From Caulobacter sp. Root343 (GTDB lineage: Bacteria > Pseudomonadota > Alphaproteobacteria > Caulobacterales > Caulobacteraceae): 64,000 bases of DNA. Location of the stretch: NCBI RefSeq assembly GCF_001425745.1, contig NZ_LMDF01000006.1:568036-632035 (forward strand). Reading direction: 5' to 3'. The position numbers were made by a program, and so were the translations under genes. Position 1 is the stretch's first letter. Each line of letters starts with the position of its first letter. The notes beneath the pieces were generated by a model. The model ran no database searches. It had not been told where the DNA came from and saw only the letters and a program-made list of their open reading frames with translations. Shown here in pieces: positions 35,577 through 44,788 of this stretch.

Positions 35577-38500
35577 ATGCGAACGGCGCTGCGTCACCAC
35601 AACACCAAGTCCTGTTTGATGCTGGCGGCCGGCGCGACGACCCTGCTGGTCGCCGCTGGGGCCCACGCCCAGGTCCGCAAGTTCGACGTGCCGGCCCAGG
35701 CCGCCGCCACCGGCATCCCGCAGTTCGGCAAACAGGCCGAGCTGCAAATCCTGGCCCCGCAAGGCGCGGTCCAGGGCAAGCGCGTCAACGCCGTGCGCGG
35801 CGCCTACACCGTCGAGGAAGGCCTGGCCCGCCTGCTGCGCGGGGCCGACCTGACGGTCGTCTCCAACAACGGCCGCACCGCCGTGCTGGGCCAGACCGCC
35901 TCGCTGCAGCTGGCCTCCACCGTCCCCGTGCCGCTGCTGGCCGCCCAGGCCGTGTCGCCCGTCGCCGCGCCGCAAGAGGAGGCCGCCTCCGAGGTCGAGG
36001 CAGTGGTGGTCACCGGCTTCCGGGCCAGCCTGCAGAGCGCCATGAACCTCAAGCGTCGCGCCAATGGCGTGGTCGACGTGATCAAGGCCGAGGACATCGC
36101 CGACTTCCCCGACGCCAACCTCGCTGAGTCCATCCAGCGCGTGCCCGGCGTCTCGATCGCCCGCGACGCCGGCGAGGGCCGCCAGATCACCGTCCGCGGC
36201 CTGGGTCCGCAGTTCACCCGCGTGCGCATCAACGGAGTCGAGGGCCAGAGCACGACCAGCGGCACCGACAGCTCGGGCGGCGCCAACCGCAACCGCGCCT
36301 TCGACTTCAATGTCTTCGCCTCGGAGCTGTTCAACAGCATCACCGTGCGCAAGACCGCCTCCGCCCAGACCGAGGAGGGCTCGCTGGGCGCCACGGTCGA
36401 TCTGCAGACCGGCCGGCCGTTCGACTACAAGGGCGCGACCTTCGTCGTGTCGGCGCAAGAAGGCTACAACGACCTCTCCAAGTCGTGGGACCCGCGCCTG
36501 GCGGTGCTGGCCTCCAACACCTGGTTCGACGGCAAGCTCGGGGCGCTGGTCTCGGTGGCCTACACCAAGCGCGAGCTGCTGGAAGAGGGCCACGGCTCGG
36601 GCGGCTGGCTGAACGGAACCGAGGTCGGCGGCTACAGCCCCGCCTCGACCTTCGCCCAGGCCAGCTCGGCCACGACCTTCTCGCCGCGCTTCCCGCGCTA
36701 TGGCCGCTTGACCCACAACCAGGAGCGCCTGGGGCTCACCGGCTCGTTCCAGATGCGGCCGGACGACCGCACCCTGATCGGCCTCGACGTCCTCTATTCG
36801 GATTTCAAGGCCACGCGCGAGGAGAACTGGCTGGAGGCCCTGTCGTTCGCCCGCAACGCCTCACAGGGCGGCCGGCCCGAGATCGTCGTCCGCGACGGCG
36901 TGATCAACGCCAAGGGCGACATGGTCTACGGCCTGTTCGACGACGTCGACGTCGAGAGCGAGACCCGCTTCGACAAGCTGGACACGCAGTACACCCAGGC
37001 GACCTTCACGGCCGAGCACGAATTCGGCGACCGCTTCAAGCTGAGCGGCCTGCTGGGCTTTTCGAAGTCGGACTTCGACAACCCGGTCCAGACCACGGTG
37101 ATCCTGAACCGCGAGAACGCCGACGGTTTCTCGTACGACTACCGGGTCAATCCGAACCTGCCGCTGATGAATTTCGGCTTCAACGTCGCCGATCCGCTGG
37201 CCTACAACTTCGGCGCGGCGCGCTCGGAGATCCGCCTGCGGCCGCAGGGCGTGACCAACAAGATCGCCACCTTCCAGCTCGACGGCGACTATCGGATCAA
37301 CGACGGCCTGCGTCTGAAGCTGGGCGTCAACGCCAAGACCTACAACTTCGACTCCTGGGCCCAGGCGCGGGTCAACGAGTCTGTCGTGCCGACCCTGCCG
37401 GCCGGCGTCACCCTGGCCAGCCTGACCAAGCTGGTTTCGGGCTTCGGCCACAATCTCGGCGCGCCGTCAGGCGTGCCGACCAGCTGGGCGGCGCCGGACC
37501 TCGACGCCTTCGCCAGGCTCTACAACATCTATAGCGGCGCGGGCCTATTCGAGCTCAGCGGGGCCAGCAACGCCAATGCCCGCGGCAACATCCGCAGCGT
37601 CGAAGAGAAGGACAGCGCCGCCTACGCCCAGCTGGACTTCCAGACTGATCGCCTGGCCTGGCCGATCCGCGGCGACCTCGGCGTTCGCTACGTCAAGACC
37701 AAGCAGAGCTCGACCGGCTACCAACTGGTGGCGGGCGCGGCCCAGCAGACCACGGTCAAGCGCGACTATGACGACGTCCTGCCGGCCCTGAACATCACGG
37801 CCGAGGTGACGCCCGACTTCCTGCTGCGCTTCGGCGCGGCCAAGGTGATGACCCGTCCGAACCTGGGCAGCCTGACCCCCGGCGGCAGCCTGTCGACCGT
37901 CGGCGTGTTCAGCGTCAGCTCGGGCAATCCGTATCTGGAGCCGATCCGCGCCACGACCTACGACCTGTCGGCCGAATGGTACTTCGCCAAGGACGCCCTG
38001 CTGTCGGTCGGCCTGTTCTACAAGGACATCGAAAGCTACATCCAGACCTCGCGGATCTCGCAGCCGTTCAACGCCTCGGGCCTGCCGCTCAGCCTGCTGG
38101 ACGGCCTGGGCGTCTCGGCCGGCGACACCTTCCTGTTCAGCCAGCCGGTCAACACCAAGGGCGGTCCGCTGAAGGGGATCGAGGTCAGCTACCAGCAGCC
38201 GTTCAGCTTCCTGCCGGGCGTGCTGCGCCACACGGGGGCGATCTTCAACGTGACTCTGGTCGACTCCAAGATCGACTACATCTCGGCCCGCTCGCCGACC
38301 GGCTTCGTGCAGAACGACCTCGTCGGCCTGTCGAAGAACGCCTTCAACGCCACGCTGTACTACGAGGACAGCAAGTTCAGCGCCCGCGTCTCGGGGGCCT
38401 ATCGCGACAAGTACCTGACCGCCGTCCCCAGCGGGACCAGCACCAACGACATCGACGGCGTGCGCTCGACCTTCACCGTCGACGCCTCGGCCTCGTACGC

Positions 38501-38648
38501 GATCAACAAGCGCTTGAAGGTGACGTTCGAAGGGCTGAACCTGACCGACGAATTCAACGACCAGTACACCGATAGTCGCCGCGACAGCGTCTATGTCTAT
38601 TCGCACACCGGCCGGCAGTTCAATTTCGGGCTGCGGTATTCGTTCTAG
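35577..38648 (+). CDS. TonB-dependent transducer with STN signalling domain
   Basis: A 1023-residue outer-membrane receptor. After a signal peptide (CLMLAAGATTLLVAAGAHAQ) comes an STN domain (about residues 33-100: FDVPAQAAATGIPQFGKQAE, TVEEGLARLLRGADLTVV) that contacts FecR in the periplasm. The TonB box region and plug (EVEAVVVTGFRASLQSAMNL, ADFPDANLAESIQRVPGVSI, QITVRGLGPQFTRVRINGVE) precede a large barrel ending in HTGRQFNFGLRYSF, with the C-terminal Phe needed for assembly. The large size is typical of oligosaccharide receptors. Between fecIR and a pectinesterase, and with an operator shared with pectate lyase, it probably imports and senses pectin oligomers. Confidence 0.9.
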   Translation: MRTALRHHNTKSCLMLAAGATTLLVAAGAHAQVRKFDVPAQAAATGIPQFGKQAELQILAPQGAVQGKRVNAVRGAYTVEEGLARLLRGADLTVVSNNGRTAVLGQTASLQLASTVPVPLLAAQAVSPVAAPQEEAASEVEAVVVTGFRASLQSAMNLKRRANGVVDVIKAEDIADFPDANLAESIQRVPGVSIARDAGEGRQITVRGLGPQFTRVRINGVEGQSTTSGTDSSGGANRNRAFDFNVFASELFNSITVRKTASAQTEEGSLGATVDLQTGRPFDYKGATFVVSAQEGYNDLSKSWDPRLAVLASNTWFDGKLGALVSVAYTKRELLEEGHGSGGWLNGTEVGGYSPASTFAQASSATTFSPRFPRYGRLTHNQERLGLTGSFQMRPDDRTLIGLDVLYSDFKATREENWLEALSFARNASQGGRPEIVVRDGVINAKGDMVYGLFDDVDVESETRFDKLDTQYTQATFTAEHEFGDRFKLSGLLGFSKSDFDNPVQTTVILNRENADGFSYDYRVNPNLPLMNFGFNVADPLAYNFGAARSEIRLRPQGVTNKIATFQLDGDYRINDGLRLKLGVNAKTYNFDSWAQARVNESVVPTLPAGVTLASLTKLVSGFGHNLGAPSGVPTSWAAPDLDAFARLYNIYSGAGLFELSGASNANARGNIRSVEEKDSAAYAQLDFQTDRLAWPIRGDLGVRYVKTKQSSTGYQLVAGAAQQTTVKRDYDDVLPALNITAEVTPDFLLRFGAAKVMTRPNLGSLTPGGSLSTVGVFSVSSGNPYLEPIRATTYDLSAEWYFAKDALLSVGLFYKDIESYIQTSRISQPFNASGLPLSLLDGLGVSAGDTFLFSQPVNTKGGPLKGIEVSYQQPFSFLPGVLRHTGAIFNVTLVDSKIDYISARSPTGFVQNDLVGLSKNAFNATLYYEDSKFSARVSGAYRDKYLTAVPSGTSTNDIDGVRSTFTVDASASYAINKRLKVTFEGLNLTDEFNDQYTDSRRDSVYVYSHTGRQFNFGLRYSF

Positions 38649-38733
38649 GTCTCGGGATCGTCTCCTCCCCCCGAGAAATCAGGGCGTCGGCTGTCCTCCC
38701 GGCCGGCGCCCGCCCCCTTTTGGAAGATGCGTG

Positions 38734-39846
38734 ATGTCGCTGATGTCTCCTTCGCGCCGGGACGCTCTGGCCGGCGCTGTCGCCCTGGCTTCCGCCGGCT
38801 CCGCCGTGGCGGCGCCGCGCTATGACGCCGTGCTTTGGCGCGGGCAGGGGAAGGCGCCCGTCGCCGCGCCGAACTATCCCAGCCTGTCGGCGGCGGTCGC
38901 GGCCGCGCCGGCGAACGGAACCAAGCCGTTCCGGATCCTGGTGACGCGCGGCGTCTGGGACGAGCAGGTCTTTATCGACAAGCCGTTCGTCCATCTGGTC
39001 GGCGAGGACCGCAAGGCCTCGGTGATCAGCCATCTGGCCGCCTCGGGGCTGACCGCGCCCGACGGCAAGCGCTGGGGCACGTTCCGCACCCCGACCCTGT
39101 TCGTCCGCGCGCCGGACTTCACCGCCAGCAACCTCACCATCCAGAACGCCTTCGACGGCCTGGCCGAGATGATCAAGCCCGGCGGCCTGCACTCGCACGA
39201 CGGGGCCGGCCCGCAGGCCGTGGCGCTGATGCTGGACAAGGGCTCGGACCGGGCGCGGCTCACCGAGGTGGACGTCCTCAGCTACCAGGACACGCTGTTT
39301 CCGGACGCTGGCCGCGGCCTGTTCGAGCGCTGCCTGATCACCGGCAGCTACGATTTCATCTTTGGCGCGGGGATCGCTTTCTTCCGTGATTGCGAGATCC
39401 GTTCGCGGCCCCGGCCCGTGGATCCGATCGATGGCTACATCGTCGCGCCCAGCACCCGCATCGACCAGCCGTTCGGTTTCGTGTTCCAGCACTGCCGCCT
39501 GACCAAGGAGCCGGGGACGAAGAAGGGCTCTGTGTATCTGGGGCGGCCGTGGCGGCCGTCGTCGCAGTTCCCGGACGGCCGCTATGGCGACCCGAAATAT
39601 GTGGGGGCCAGCGCCTTCCTCGACTGCTGGATGGACGACCATATCGCTCCGGCCGGCTGGACCGAGATGTGGTACACCGGCAAGGACGGCAATCCGCGCA
39701 CCATGCTGCAGCCGGAGGCCGTCCGGTTTTCCCAATATCGGCCCCGTGGCCCCGGCGCGGCGGCCTTCCCGCGTGGCCGCACCCTGACCCAAACAGAGGC
39801 CAAGGCAATGAGCATCGACGCGGTGCTGGCGGGCTGGAAGGTCTAG
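38734..39846 (+). CDS. pectinesterase, carbohydrate esterase family 8
   Basis: A 370-residue exported beta-helix enzyme that removes methyl groups from pectin, preparing it for pectate lyase. The Tat-like leader is SRRDALAGAVALASAGSAVAA. Active-site motifs are SYQDTLF (Gln/Asp), GSYDFIFGAG (catalytic Asp) and YLGRPWRPSSQF (Arg). The ATG at 38734 follows a GGAAG site. It follows the STN receptor by 85 bases in the same direction, likely on one transcript, and runs up to the convergent TetR gene with a one-base gap. A bulky loop (LTKEPGTKKG) is typical of bacterial CE8 enzymes. Confidence 0.92.
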   Translation: MSLMSPSRRDALAGAVALASAGSAVAAPRYDAVLWRGQGKAPVAAPNYPSLSAAVAAAPANGTKPFRILVTRGVWDEQVFIDKPFVHLVGEDRKASVISHLAASGLTAPDGKRWGTFRTPTLFVRAPDFTASNLTIQNAFDGLAEMIKPGGLHSHDGAGPQAVALMLDKGSDRARLTEVDVLSYQDTLFPDAGRGLFERCLITGSYDFIFGAGIAFFRDCEIRSRPRPVDPIDGYIVAPSTRIDQPFGFVFQHCRLTKEPGTKKGSVYLGRPWRPSSQFPDGRYGDPKYVGASAFLDCWMDDHIAPAGWTEMWYTGKDGNPRTMLQPEAVRFSQYRPRGPGAAAFPRGRTLTQTEAKAMSIDAVLAGWKV

Positions 39847-39847
39847 T

Positions 39848-40477
39848 TCAGGCGGCGCGGCGACCGAAGGCGGCGAGGAAGGTGTCGACCGCCGCCGCGA
39901 CTTCGGTGTCGACCTCGGCCGGGGTGGGTTCGCCGACATAGTTGGTCAGGCGGGCCTTCAGCAGACGGTTCTGGCAGAGGCCGATGAACTGATGGGCGGC
40001 GACGACCGGATCGGCCGCCTGGATATGTCCTTCGGTCCGCATCCGCGCCAGGAAATCGCCCAGGATCGCCGCGCCTCGCCGAGGCCCGGCCTCGTAGAAG
40101 GCCTTGCCCAGATCCGGCGAACGCTCGGCGGCCGCCACAATCAGGCGGAAGTGGCGCATGTTGCGGTCCGACAGCACGTTGGACAGGTAGCGGCGGCCGA
40201 CATTGGTCAGGACCGTCTTCAGATCCGCGCTGTCGTCCAGCAGGCCGAACATCACGTCGCGCTGCCAGTCGCAATAGCGTTCGATATGGGCCTGGAAGAT
40301 TTCTTCCTTACTTTTGAAGTAGTTGTAGAGCGTGCTCTTCGAGCCGCCGACCCGCGCGGCGATGGTCGACATCGAGGCTGCGTCATACCCTTCTTCGAGG
40401 AAAACCTCGGCGGCGACGTCGAGGATGGCCTCACGGCGGGCGTCGCGATCCAGGCGGGGTTTGGCGTCGATCATCAT
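39848..40477 (-). CDS. TetR-family repressor of the efflux operon
   Basis: A 209-residue TetR/AcrR regulator. The N-terminal helix-turn-helix is clear (AILDVAAEVFLEEGYDAASM, STIAARVGGSKSTLYNYFKS, KEEIFQAHI), and the ligand-binding C-terminal domain resembles the AefR-like/C-terminal class (RNMRHFRLIVAAAERSPDLG, AAHQFIGLC). It is divergent from the efflux genes, with two copies of ACCGTACGGT in the shared region, so it almost certainly represses both its own gene and the pump until a toxic ligand binds. Confidence 0.93.
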   Translation of the reverse strand: MMIDAKPRLDRDARREAILDVAAEVFLEEGYDAASMSTIAARVGGSKSTLYNYFKSKEEIFQAHIERYCDWQRDVMFGLLDDSADLKTVLTNVGRRYLSNVLSDRNMRHFRLIVAAAERSPDLGKAFYEAGPRRGAAILGDFLARMRTEGHIQAADPVVAAHQFIGLCQNRLLKARLTNYVGEPTPAEVDTEVAAAVDTFLAAFGRRAA

Positions 40478-40487
40478 AATTCTTCCA

Positions 40488-40504
40488 ACCGTACGGTACG
40501 GTCA
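40488..40504. promoter_or_regulatory. TetR operator 1 (near the tetR start)
   Basis: ACCGTACGGTACGGTCA contains the palindrome ACCGTACGGT (40488-40497) and a third overlapping ACGGT half-site. It lies ten bases upstream of the tetR ATG, where bound repressor would block that gene. Confidence 0.72.
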
Positions 40505-40554
40505 CCTTGACGGTGCGGCAAGTGCGGCATATTTGCGGCTACGCATATGACTAT

Positions 40555-40566
40555 ACCGTACGGTCA
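40555..40566. promoter_or_regulatory. TetR operator 2 (near the efflux gene start)
   Basis: The same palindrome ACCGTACGGT followed by CA, as at operator 1, 67 bases away. It lies 17 bases upstream of the efflux outer-membrane gene ATG at 40583, which argues against the alternative ATG at 40547 that would translate through the operator. Confidence 0.75.
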
Positions 40567-40582
40567 CATCAAGGCGCCGCCC

Positions 40583-42022
40583 ATGCCGTCTCTTTCCGCC
40601 GCCGCTCTCCGTCGTCACGGTCCGTATCTCGCGGCCGCCAGCGCTCTGGTGCTGGCCGCATGCGCCAGCCTGCCGCCCGCCCAGCCGGCGCGGATCGCCA
40701 AGGCGCCGCAAGCCTACGAGGCCGCCCACACCCTGGCCGCGCCCGCCGCCGAATGGCCGGCCGACGCCTGGTGGCGCGGCTATGGCGACACTCAGCTGAA
40801 CGCCTTGGAGGATGAGGCCCTGAAGGGCTCGCCCAGCCTGGCCGCCGCCGAGGCCCGCCTGCGCCGCGCCCAGGCCCAGATCGCCCAGGCGCGCTCGGCT
40901 GACCTGCCGCGGGTTTCGCTGGGCGCCAGCGCCGCCGAGGCCAAGCAGAGTTACAACGCCGGCATCCCGCCGGCCTTCGTGCCGCACGGTTATAACGACA
41001 TCGGTCGCCTGGCCCTCGACTTCAGCTGGGAGCTGGACTTCTGGGGCCGGAACCGGGCGGCCGTCGCCGCCGCGACCTCGGAAGCCAAGGCCGCCCAGGC
41101 CGACGCCGCCCAGGCGCGCCTGACCCTGTCGACCGCCGTCGCCTCGACCTATGCCGAGCTGGCCCGCCTCTACGCCCAACGCGACGTCGCCGAGCAGGCC
41201 GTGCGCCTGCGGCAAGAGACCAGCGACCTGGTCGCCCGCCGGGTCGCCAACGGCCTCGACACCCGCGCCGAGAGCGAGCAGGCCAGGGCGGGGCCACCGA
41301 CCTCCAAGGCCGAGCTGTCGGCGCTGGACGAGCAGATCGCCCTGACCCGCAACGCCCTTGCCGCCCTGGTCGGCGCCGGCCCCGACCGAGGCCTCGCCAT
41401 CGCCCGGCCCGGCGCGACGACGCTGAAGCCATTCGGCCTGCCGGCCAACCTGCCCGCCGACCTGATCGGCCGCCGTCCCGACGTGGTCGCCGCCAAGTGG
41501 CGGGCCGAAGCCGCCACGGCGCGCACCCGCCAGGCCAAGGCCGCCTTCTATCCGGACATCAACCTGGCCGGCTTCGTCGGCGTCCAGTCCCTCTATCTCG
41601 ACAAGCTGTTCTCCAGCGGTTCGGACATCGGACAGGTCGGCCCGGCCCTGCGCCTGCCGATCTTCGAGGGCGGGGCCTTGCGCGCCGGCCTGCGCGGGGC
41701 CGAGGCCGACCGCGACGCGGCGGTGGCCGCCTATGACGGCGCCCTGACCCAGGCCCTGCGCGAGGTCGCGGACGCCGCCGCCAGCGAGAAGGCCTTGGCT
41801 TCGCGCCTGACCGACGCGCGTTCGGCCCTTGCGGCCAACGAGAACGCCTATCGCATCGCCCGCCTGCGCTACGAAGGCCAGCTGTCGACCTATCAGTCGG
41901 TGCTGCTGGCCGAGCAGTCCGTGTTGGCCCAGCGCCGGGTCGTCGCCGACCTGGAAAGCCGCGCCTTCGCCCTCGACATCGCCCTGGTCCGCGCCCTCGG
42001 CGGCGGCTTCACCGGCGCCTGA
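40583..42022 (+). CDS. NodT-family outer-membrane efflux lipoprotein
   Basis: A 479-residue TolC-like outer-membrane channel of the NodT class. A lipoprotein signal ends in LVLAACAS (Cys at about residue 25). Two homologous OEP repeats with long coiled coils follow (residues ~75-270, ~290-470), with landmarks GYGDTQLNALEDEALKGSPS, FSWELDFWGRNRAAVAAATS and LPADLIGRRPDVVAA. The start at 40583 places it downstream of the TetR operator. First gene of a three-gene pump operon. It forms the exit duct for the EmrAB-type pump encoded next. Confidence 0.92.
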   Translation: MPSLSAAALRRHGPYLAAASALVLAACASLPPAQPARIAKAPQAYEAAHTLAAPAAEWPADAWWRGYGDTQLNALEDEALKGSPSLAAAEARLRRAQAQIAQARSADLPRVSLGASAAEAKQSYNAGIPPAFVPHGYNDIGRLALDFSWELDFWGRNRAAVAAATSEAKAAQADAAQARLTLSTAVASTYAELARLYAQRDVAEQAVRLRQETSDLVARRVANGLDTRAESEQARAGPPTSKAELSALDEQIALTRNALAALVGAGPDRGLAIARPGATTLKPFGLPANLPADLIGRRPDVVAAKWRAEAATARTRQAKAAFYPDINLAGFVGVQSLYLDKLFSSGSDIGQVGPALRLPIFEGGALRAGLRGAEADRDAAVAAYDGALTQALREVADAAASEKALASRLTDARSALAANENAYRIARLRYEGQLSTYQSVLLAEQSVLAQRRVVADLESRAFALDIALVRALGGGFTGA

Positions 42023-42078
42023 ACCCCGATCATCACAGCATCCGCTCGCCCAACATTCGCTTGCTAGGACTTCCTCAC

Positions 42079-43206
42079 ATGTCCGACACCGCTCAACCCG
42101 CCGCCGCTCAGAACGCCGCGAATGGCAAGCGCCGTCGCCAACTGACCCTGCTGGGCGGCGCCGTCGCCATCGGCCTGGTCGGCTACGGCGCCTGGTGGCT
42201 GGCCTTCGACTCCCACTTCGTCGAGACCGACGACGCCTATGTCGGGGCCGAGACCGCGCAGGTCACCGCCCTGTCGCCCGGCCCCGTCGCCAAGATCTTC
42301 GTTTCGGAGACGCAGAGCGTGAAGGCCGGCGATCCGCTGATCGTCATCGATGACGCCGACGCCCGTATCGCGGTCGCCCAGGCCGAAGCGGCCCTTGGCC
42401 AGGCCGAGCGCAAGGTGAAGACCTATTTCGCCAGCGACACCGCTCTGCTGGGCCAGTTCGACGCTCGCCAGGCCGACGTCCAGCGGGCCGACGCCCAGAT
42501 CCTGGCCGCCAAGGCCGACGTCGAGCGGGCTCGTATCGACCTTTCGCGCCGTCAGGCCCTGGTGGGCGAGGGCGCCGTCTCGGGCGACGAGCTGACCACC
42601 GCCCAGAACCGCCTCGCCAACGCCCAGGCCGCCCTGACCGTCGCCCAGGCCGTCCGCGCCCAGGCCCTGGCCAGCCGCGAAGCCGCGGTCGGCACGCGCG
42701 AGGCCAACACCGTGCTGATCTCCGGCGCCTCGGTCACCGAGAACCCGGAGGTGAAGGCCGCCCAGGCCCGGCTGGACGCCGCCCGCCTGAGCCTGGCCCG
42801 CACCGTGGTCCGCGCCCCGACCGACGGCGTGGTCGCCCGCAAGTCGGTGCAAGTCGGCCAGCAGGTCGCCGTCGGCGCGCCGCTGATGTCGGTCGTCCCG
42901 ACCACCCAGGCCTATGTCGACGCCAACTTCAAGGAAGTGCAGCTGGACAAGGTGGTCCCCGGCCAGCCGGTGATCCTGGTCTCGGACCTCTACGGCGGTC
43001 GCGTGAAGTTCCACGGCAAGGTCAAGGGCCTGGCCGGCGGCACCGGGTCGGCCTTCTCGCTGATCCCGGCCCAGAACGCCTCGGGCAACTGGATCAAGGT
43101 GGTGCAGCGCGTGCCGGTGCGGATCACCCTGGACCCCGCCGAACTGGCCAAGCACCCGCTGCGCGTGGGCCTGTCGATGAAGGCCAAGATCGACGTCGCC
43201 AAGTAG
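42079..43206 (+). CDS. EmrA/HlyD-type membrane fusion protein
   Basis: A 375-residue periplasmic adaptor with one N-terminal membrane helix (LTLLGGAVAIGLVGYGAWWL), a lipoyl/biotinyl-like half (ETDDAYVGAETAQVTALSPG), a long coiled-coil hairpin (about residues 105-230, KADVERARIDLSRRQALVGE) and a beta-barrel domain (VVRAPTDGVVARKSVQVGQQ, QPVILVSDLYGG). It bridges the DHA2 transporter and the NodT channel. The ATG at 42079 follows AGGA. It is between the two other pump genes with short gaps, so one operon. Confidence 0.92.
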   Translation: MSDTAQPAAAQNAANGKRRRQLTLLGGAVAIGLVGYGAWWLAFDSHFVETDDAYVGAETAQVTALSPGPVAKIFVSETQSVKAGDPLIVIDDADARIAVAQAEAALGQAERKVKTYFASDTALLGQFDARQADVQRADAQILAAKADVERARIDLSRRQALVGEGAVSGDELTTAQNRLANAQAALTVAQAVRAQALASREAAVGTREANTVLISGASVTENPEVKAAQARLDAARLSLARTVVRAPTDGVVARKSVQVGQQVAVGAPLMSVVPTTQAYVDANFKEVQLDKVVPGQPVILVSDLYGGRVKFHGKVKGLAGGTGSAFSLIPAQNASGNWIKVVQRVPVRITLDPAELAKHPLRVGLSMKAKIDVAK

Positions 43207-43231
43207 GTCAGAGTTCCCGAGGAGCCGCCCC

Positions 43232-44788
43232 ATGGCGTCCGAACAAACCCAGGCGGCCGGTCCGCCGCCGATGACCGGGATCCTCCTGGCCGTCACCTCG
43301 ATCGCCCTGGCGCTCGGCACCTTCATGCAGGTGCTGGACAGCACCATCGCCAACGTCTCGATCCCGACCATCGCCGGCAATCTGGGCGTCAGCTCCAGCC
43401 AGGGGACGTGGGTGATCACCGCCTTCGCCGTGGCCAACGGCGTCTCGGTGCCGCTGACCGGCTGGCTGATGGGCCGCTACGGGGTGGTCAAGACCTTCGT
43501 GGCCTCGGTGATCCTGTTCACGGTCGCCTCGTTCCTGTGCGGGGTCTCCTGGAACCTGTCGTCGCTGATCTTCTTCCGGATCCTGCAAGGCGCGGTGTCG
43601 GGACCGATGATCCCCGGCTCCCAGGCCCTGCTGATCATGATCTTCCCGCCGAACAAGCGCGGGACGGCCCTGGCCATCTGGTCGATGACCACCCTGGTGG
43701 CCCCGATCTGCGGGCCGATCCTGGGCGGCTACATCTCGGACAACATCTCCTGGCCGTGGATCTTCCTGATCAACGTGCCCGTCGGCATCCTCTGCGCCGT
43801 CGTCTGCTGGCGCAACATGGCCAGTCGCGAGACCCCGACCCGCAAGCTGCCGATCGACCGCACCGGCTTCATGCTGCTGCTGGTCTGGGTCGGCGCTCTG
43901 CAGGTCATGCTGGACACCGGCAAGGAGGCCGACTGGTTCTCCTCGCCCGCCATCGTCGTCGAACTGTGGATCGCGATCATCGGCTTCGTGGCCTGGGTCA
44001 TCTGGGAGCTGAACGAGAAGCACCCGATCGTCGACCTGTCGCTGTTCCGCTCCAGCAATTTCGCGATCGGCACGCTGGCCTTCTGTCTGGGCTACGCGGT
44101 GTTCTTCGGCAACAACCTGCTGCTGCCGCTGTGGCTGCAGACCCGGATGGGCTACATCGCCACCTGGGCCGGGCTGGTGGCCGCGCCGAGCGGCGTGGTC
44201 GCGGTGTTCCTGACGCCGTTCACCGCGCGGCTGATGGCCAAGGTCGACGCGCGCTGGCTGGCGACCCTGTCGCTGGCCGCCTTCGGCCTGTCGTTCTACA
44301 TGCGCTCCGGCTATACGCCCGACGCCAGTTTCACCGTGCTGGTCATGCCGATGCTGGTGCAGGGCGTGGCGATGAGCACCTTCTTCATCTCGATGGTGAC
44401 CATCTCGCTGAACGGCATCCCGCCGCAGCAGACGCCGCAAGCCTCGGGCCTGTCGAACTTCTCGCGGATCACCGCCGGCAGTTTCGCCGCCTCGCTGGCC
44501 ACGACGATCTGGGACCGCGGCGAGGCCGTCCACCAGACGCGGCTGGCCGAGACCATGGGCGCCACCAACCCGGCCTGGGTCGACGCCGTGGGCAAGTTGC
44601 AGGCGGCGGGCATGACCCACCTCCAAGCCGTGGGAGCGGTCACCCAGCAGGTGATCAACCAGGCCTATCTGCTGGCGGCGCTGGACTTCTTCCGGGTCTC
44701 GGCATGGCTGTGCGTGATCCTGATCCCGATCATCTGGCTGACCCGCAAGGCGATCAGCGGCGGCGGGGCGCACGCGGCGGCGGACTAG
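43232..44788 (+). CDS. EmrB-type MFS drug:H+ antiporter (DHA2, 14 helices)
   Basis: A 518-residue inner-membrane transporter with about 14 helices and DHA2 motifs: LDSTIANVSIPTIAGNLGVS in helix 1, the antiporter motif C region (GPILGGYISDNISWPWIFLI), and GWLMGRYGVVK matching motif A. It is the pump of the operon and takes toxic, usually amphipathic or acidic, compounds from the cell and passes them to EmrA and the NodT channel. The GAGGAG ribosome site sits before the ATG at 43232. Its stop overlaps the convergent kinase gene end by four bases. Confidence 0.93.
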   Translation: MASEQTQAAGPPPMTGILLAVTSIALALGTFMQVLDSTIANVSIPTIAGNLGVSSSQGTWVITAFAVANGVSVPLTGWLMGRYGVVKTFVASVILFTVASFLCGVSWNLSSLIFFRILQGAVSGPMIPGSQALLIMIFPPNKRGTALAIWSMTTLVAPICGPILGGYISDNISWPWIFLINVPVGILCAVVCWRNMASRETPTRKLPIDRTGFMLLLVWVGALQVMLDTGKEADWFSSPAIVVELWIAIIGFVAWVIWELNEKHPIVDLSLFRSSNFAIGTLAFCLGYAVFFGNNLLLPLWLQTRMGYIATWAGLVAAPSGVVAVFLTPFTARLMAKVDARWLATLSLAAFGLSFYMRSGYTPDASFTVLVMPMLVQGVAMSTFFISMVTISLNGIPPQQTPQASGLSNFSRITAGSFAASLATTIWDRGEAVHQTRLAETMGATNPAWVDAVGKLQAAGMTHLQAVGAVTQQVINQAYLLAALDFFRVSAWLCVILIPIIWLTRKAISGGGAHAAAD

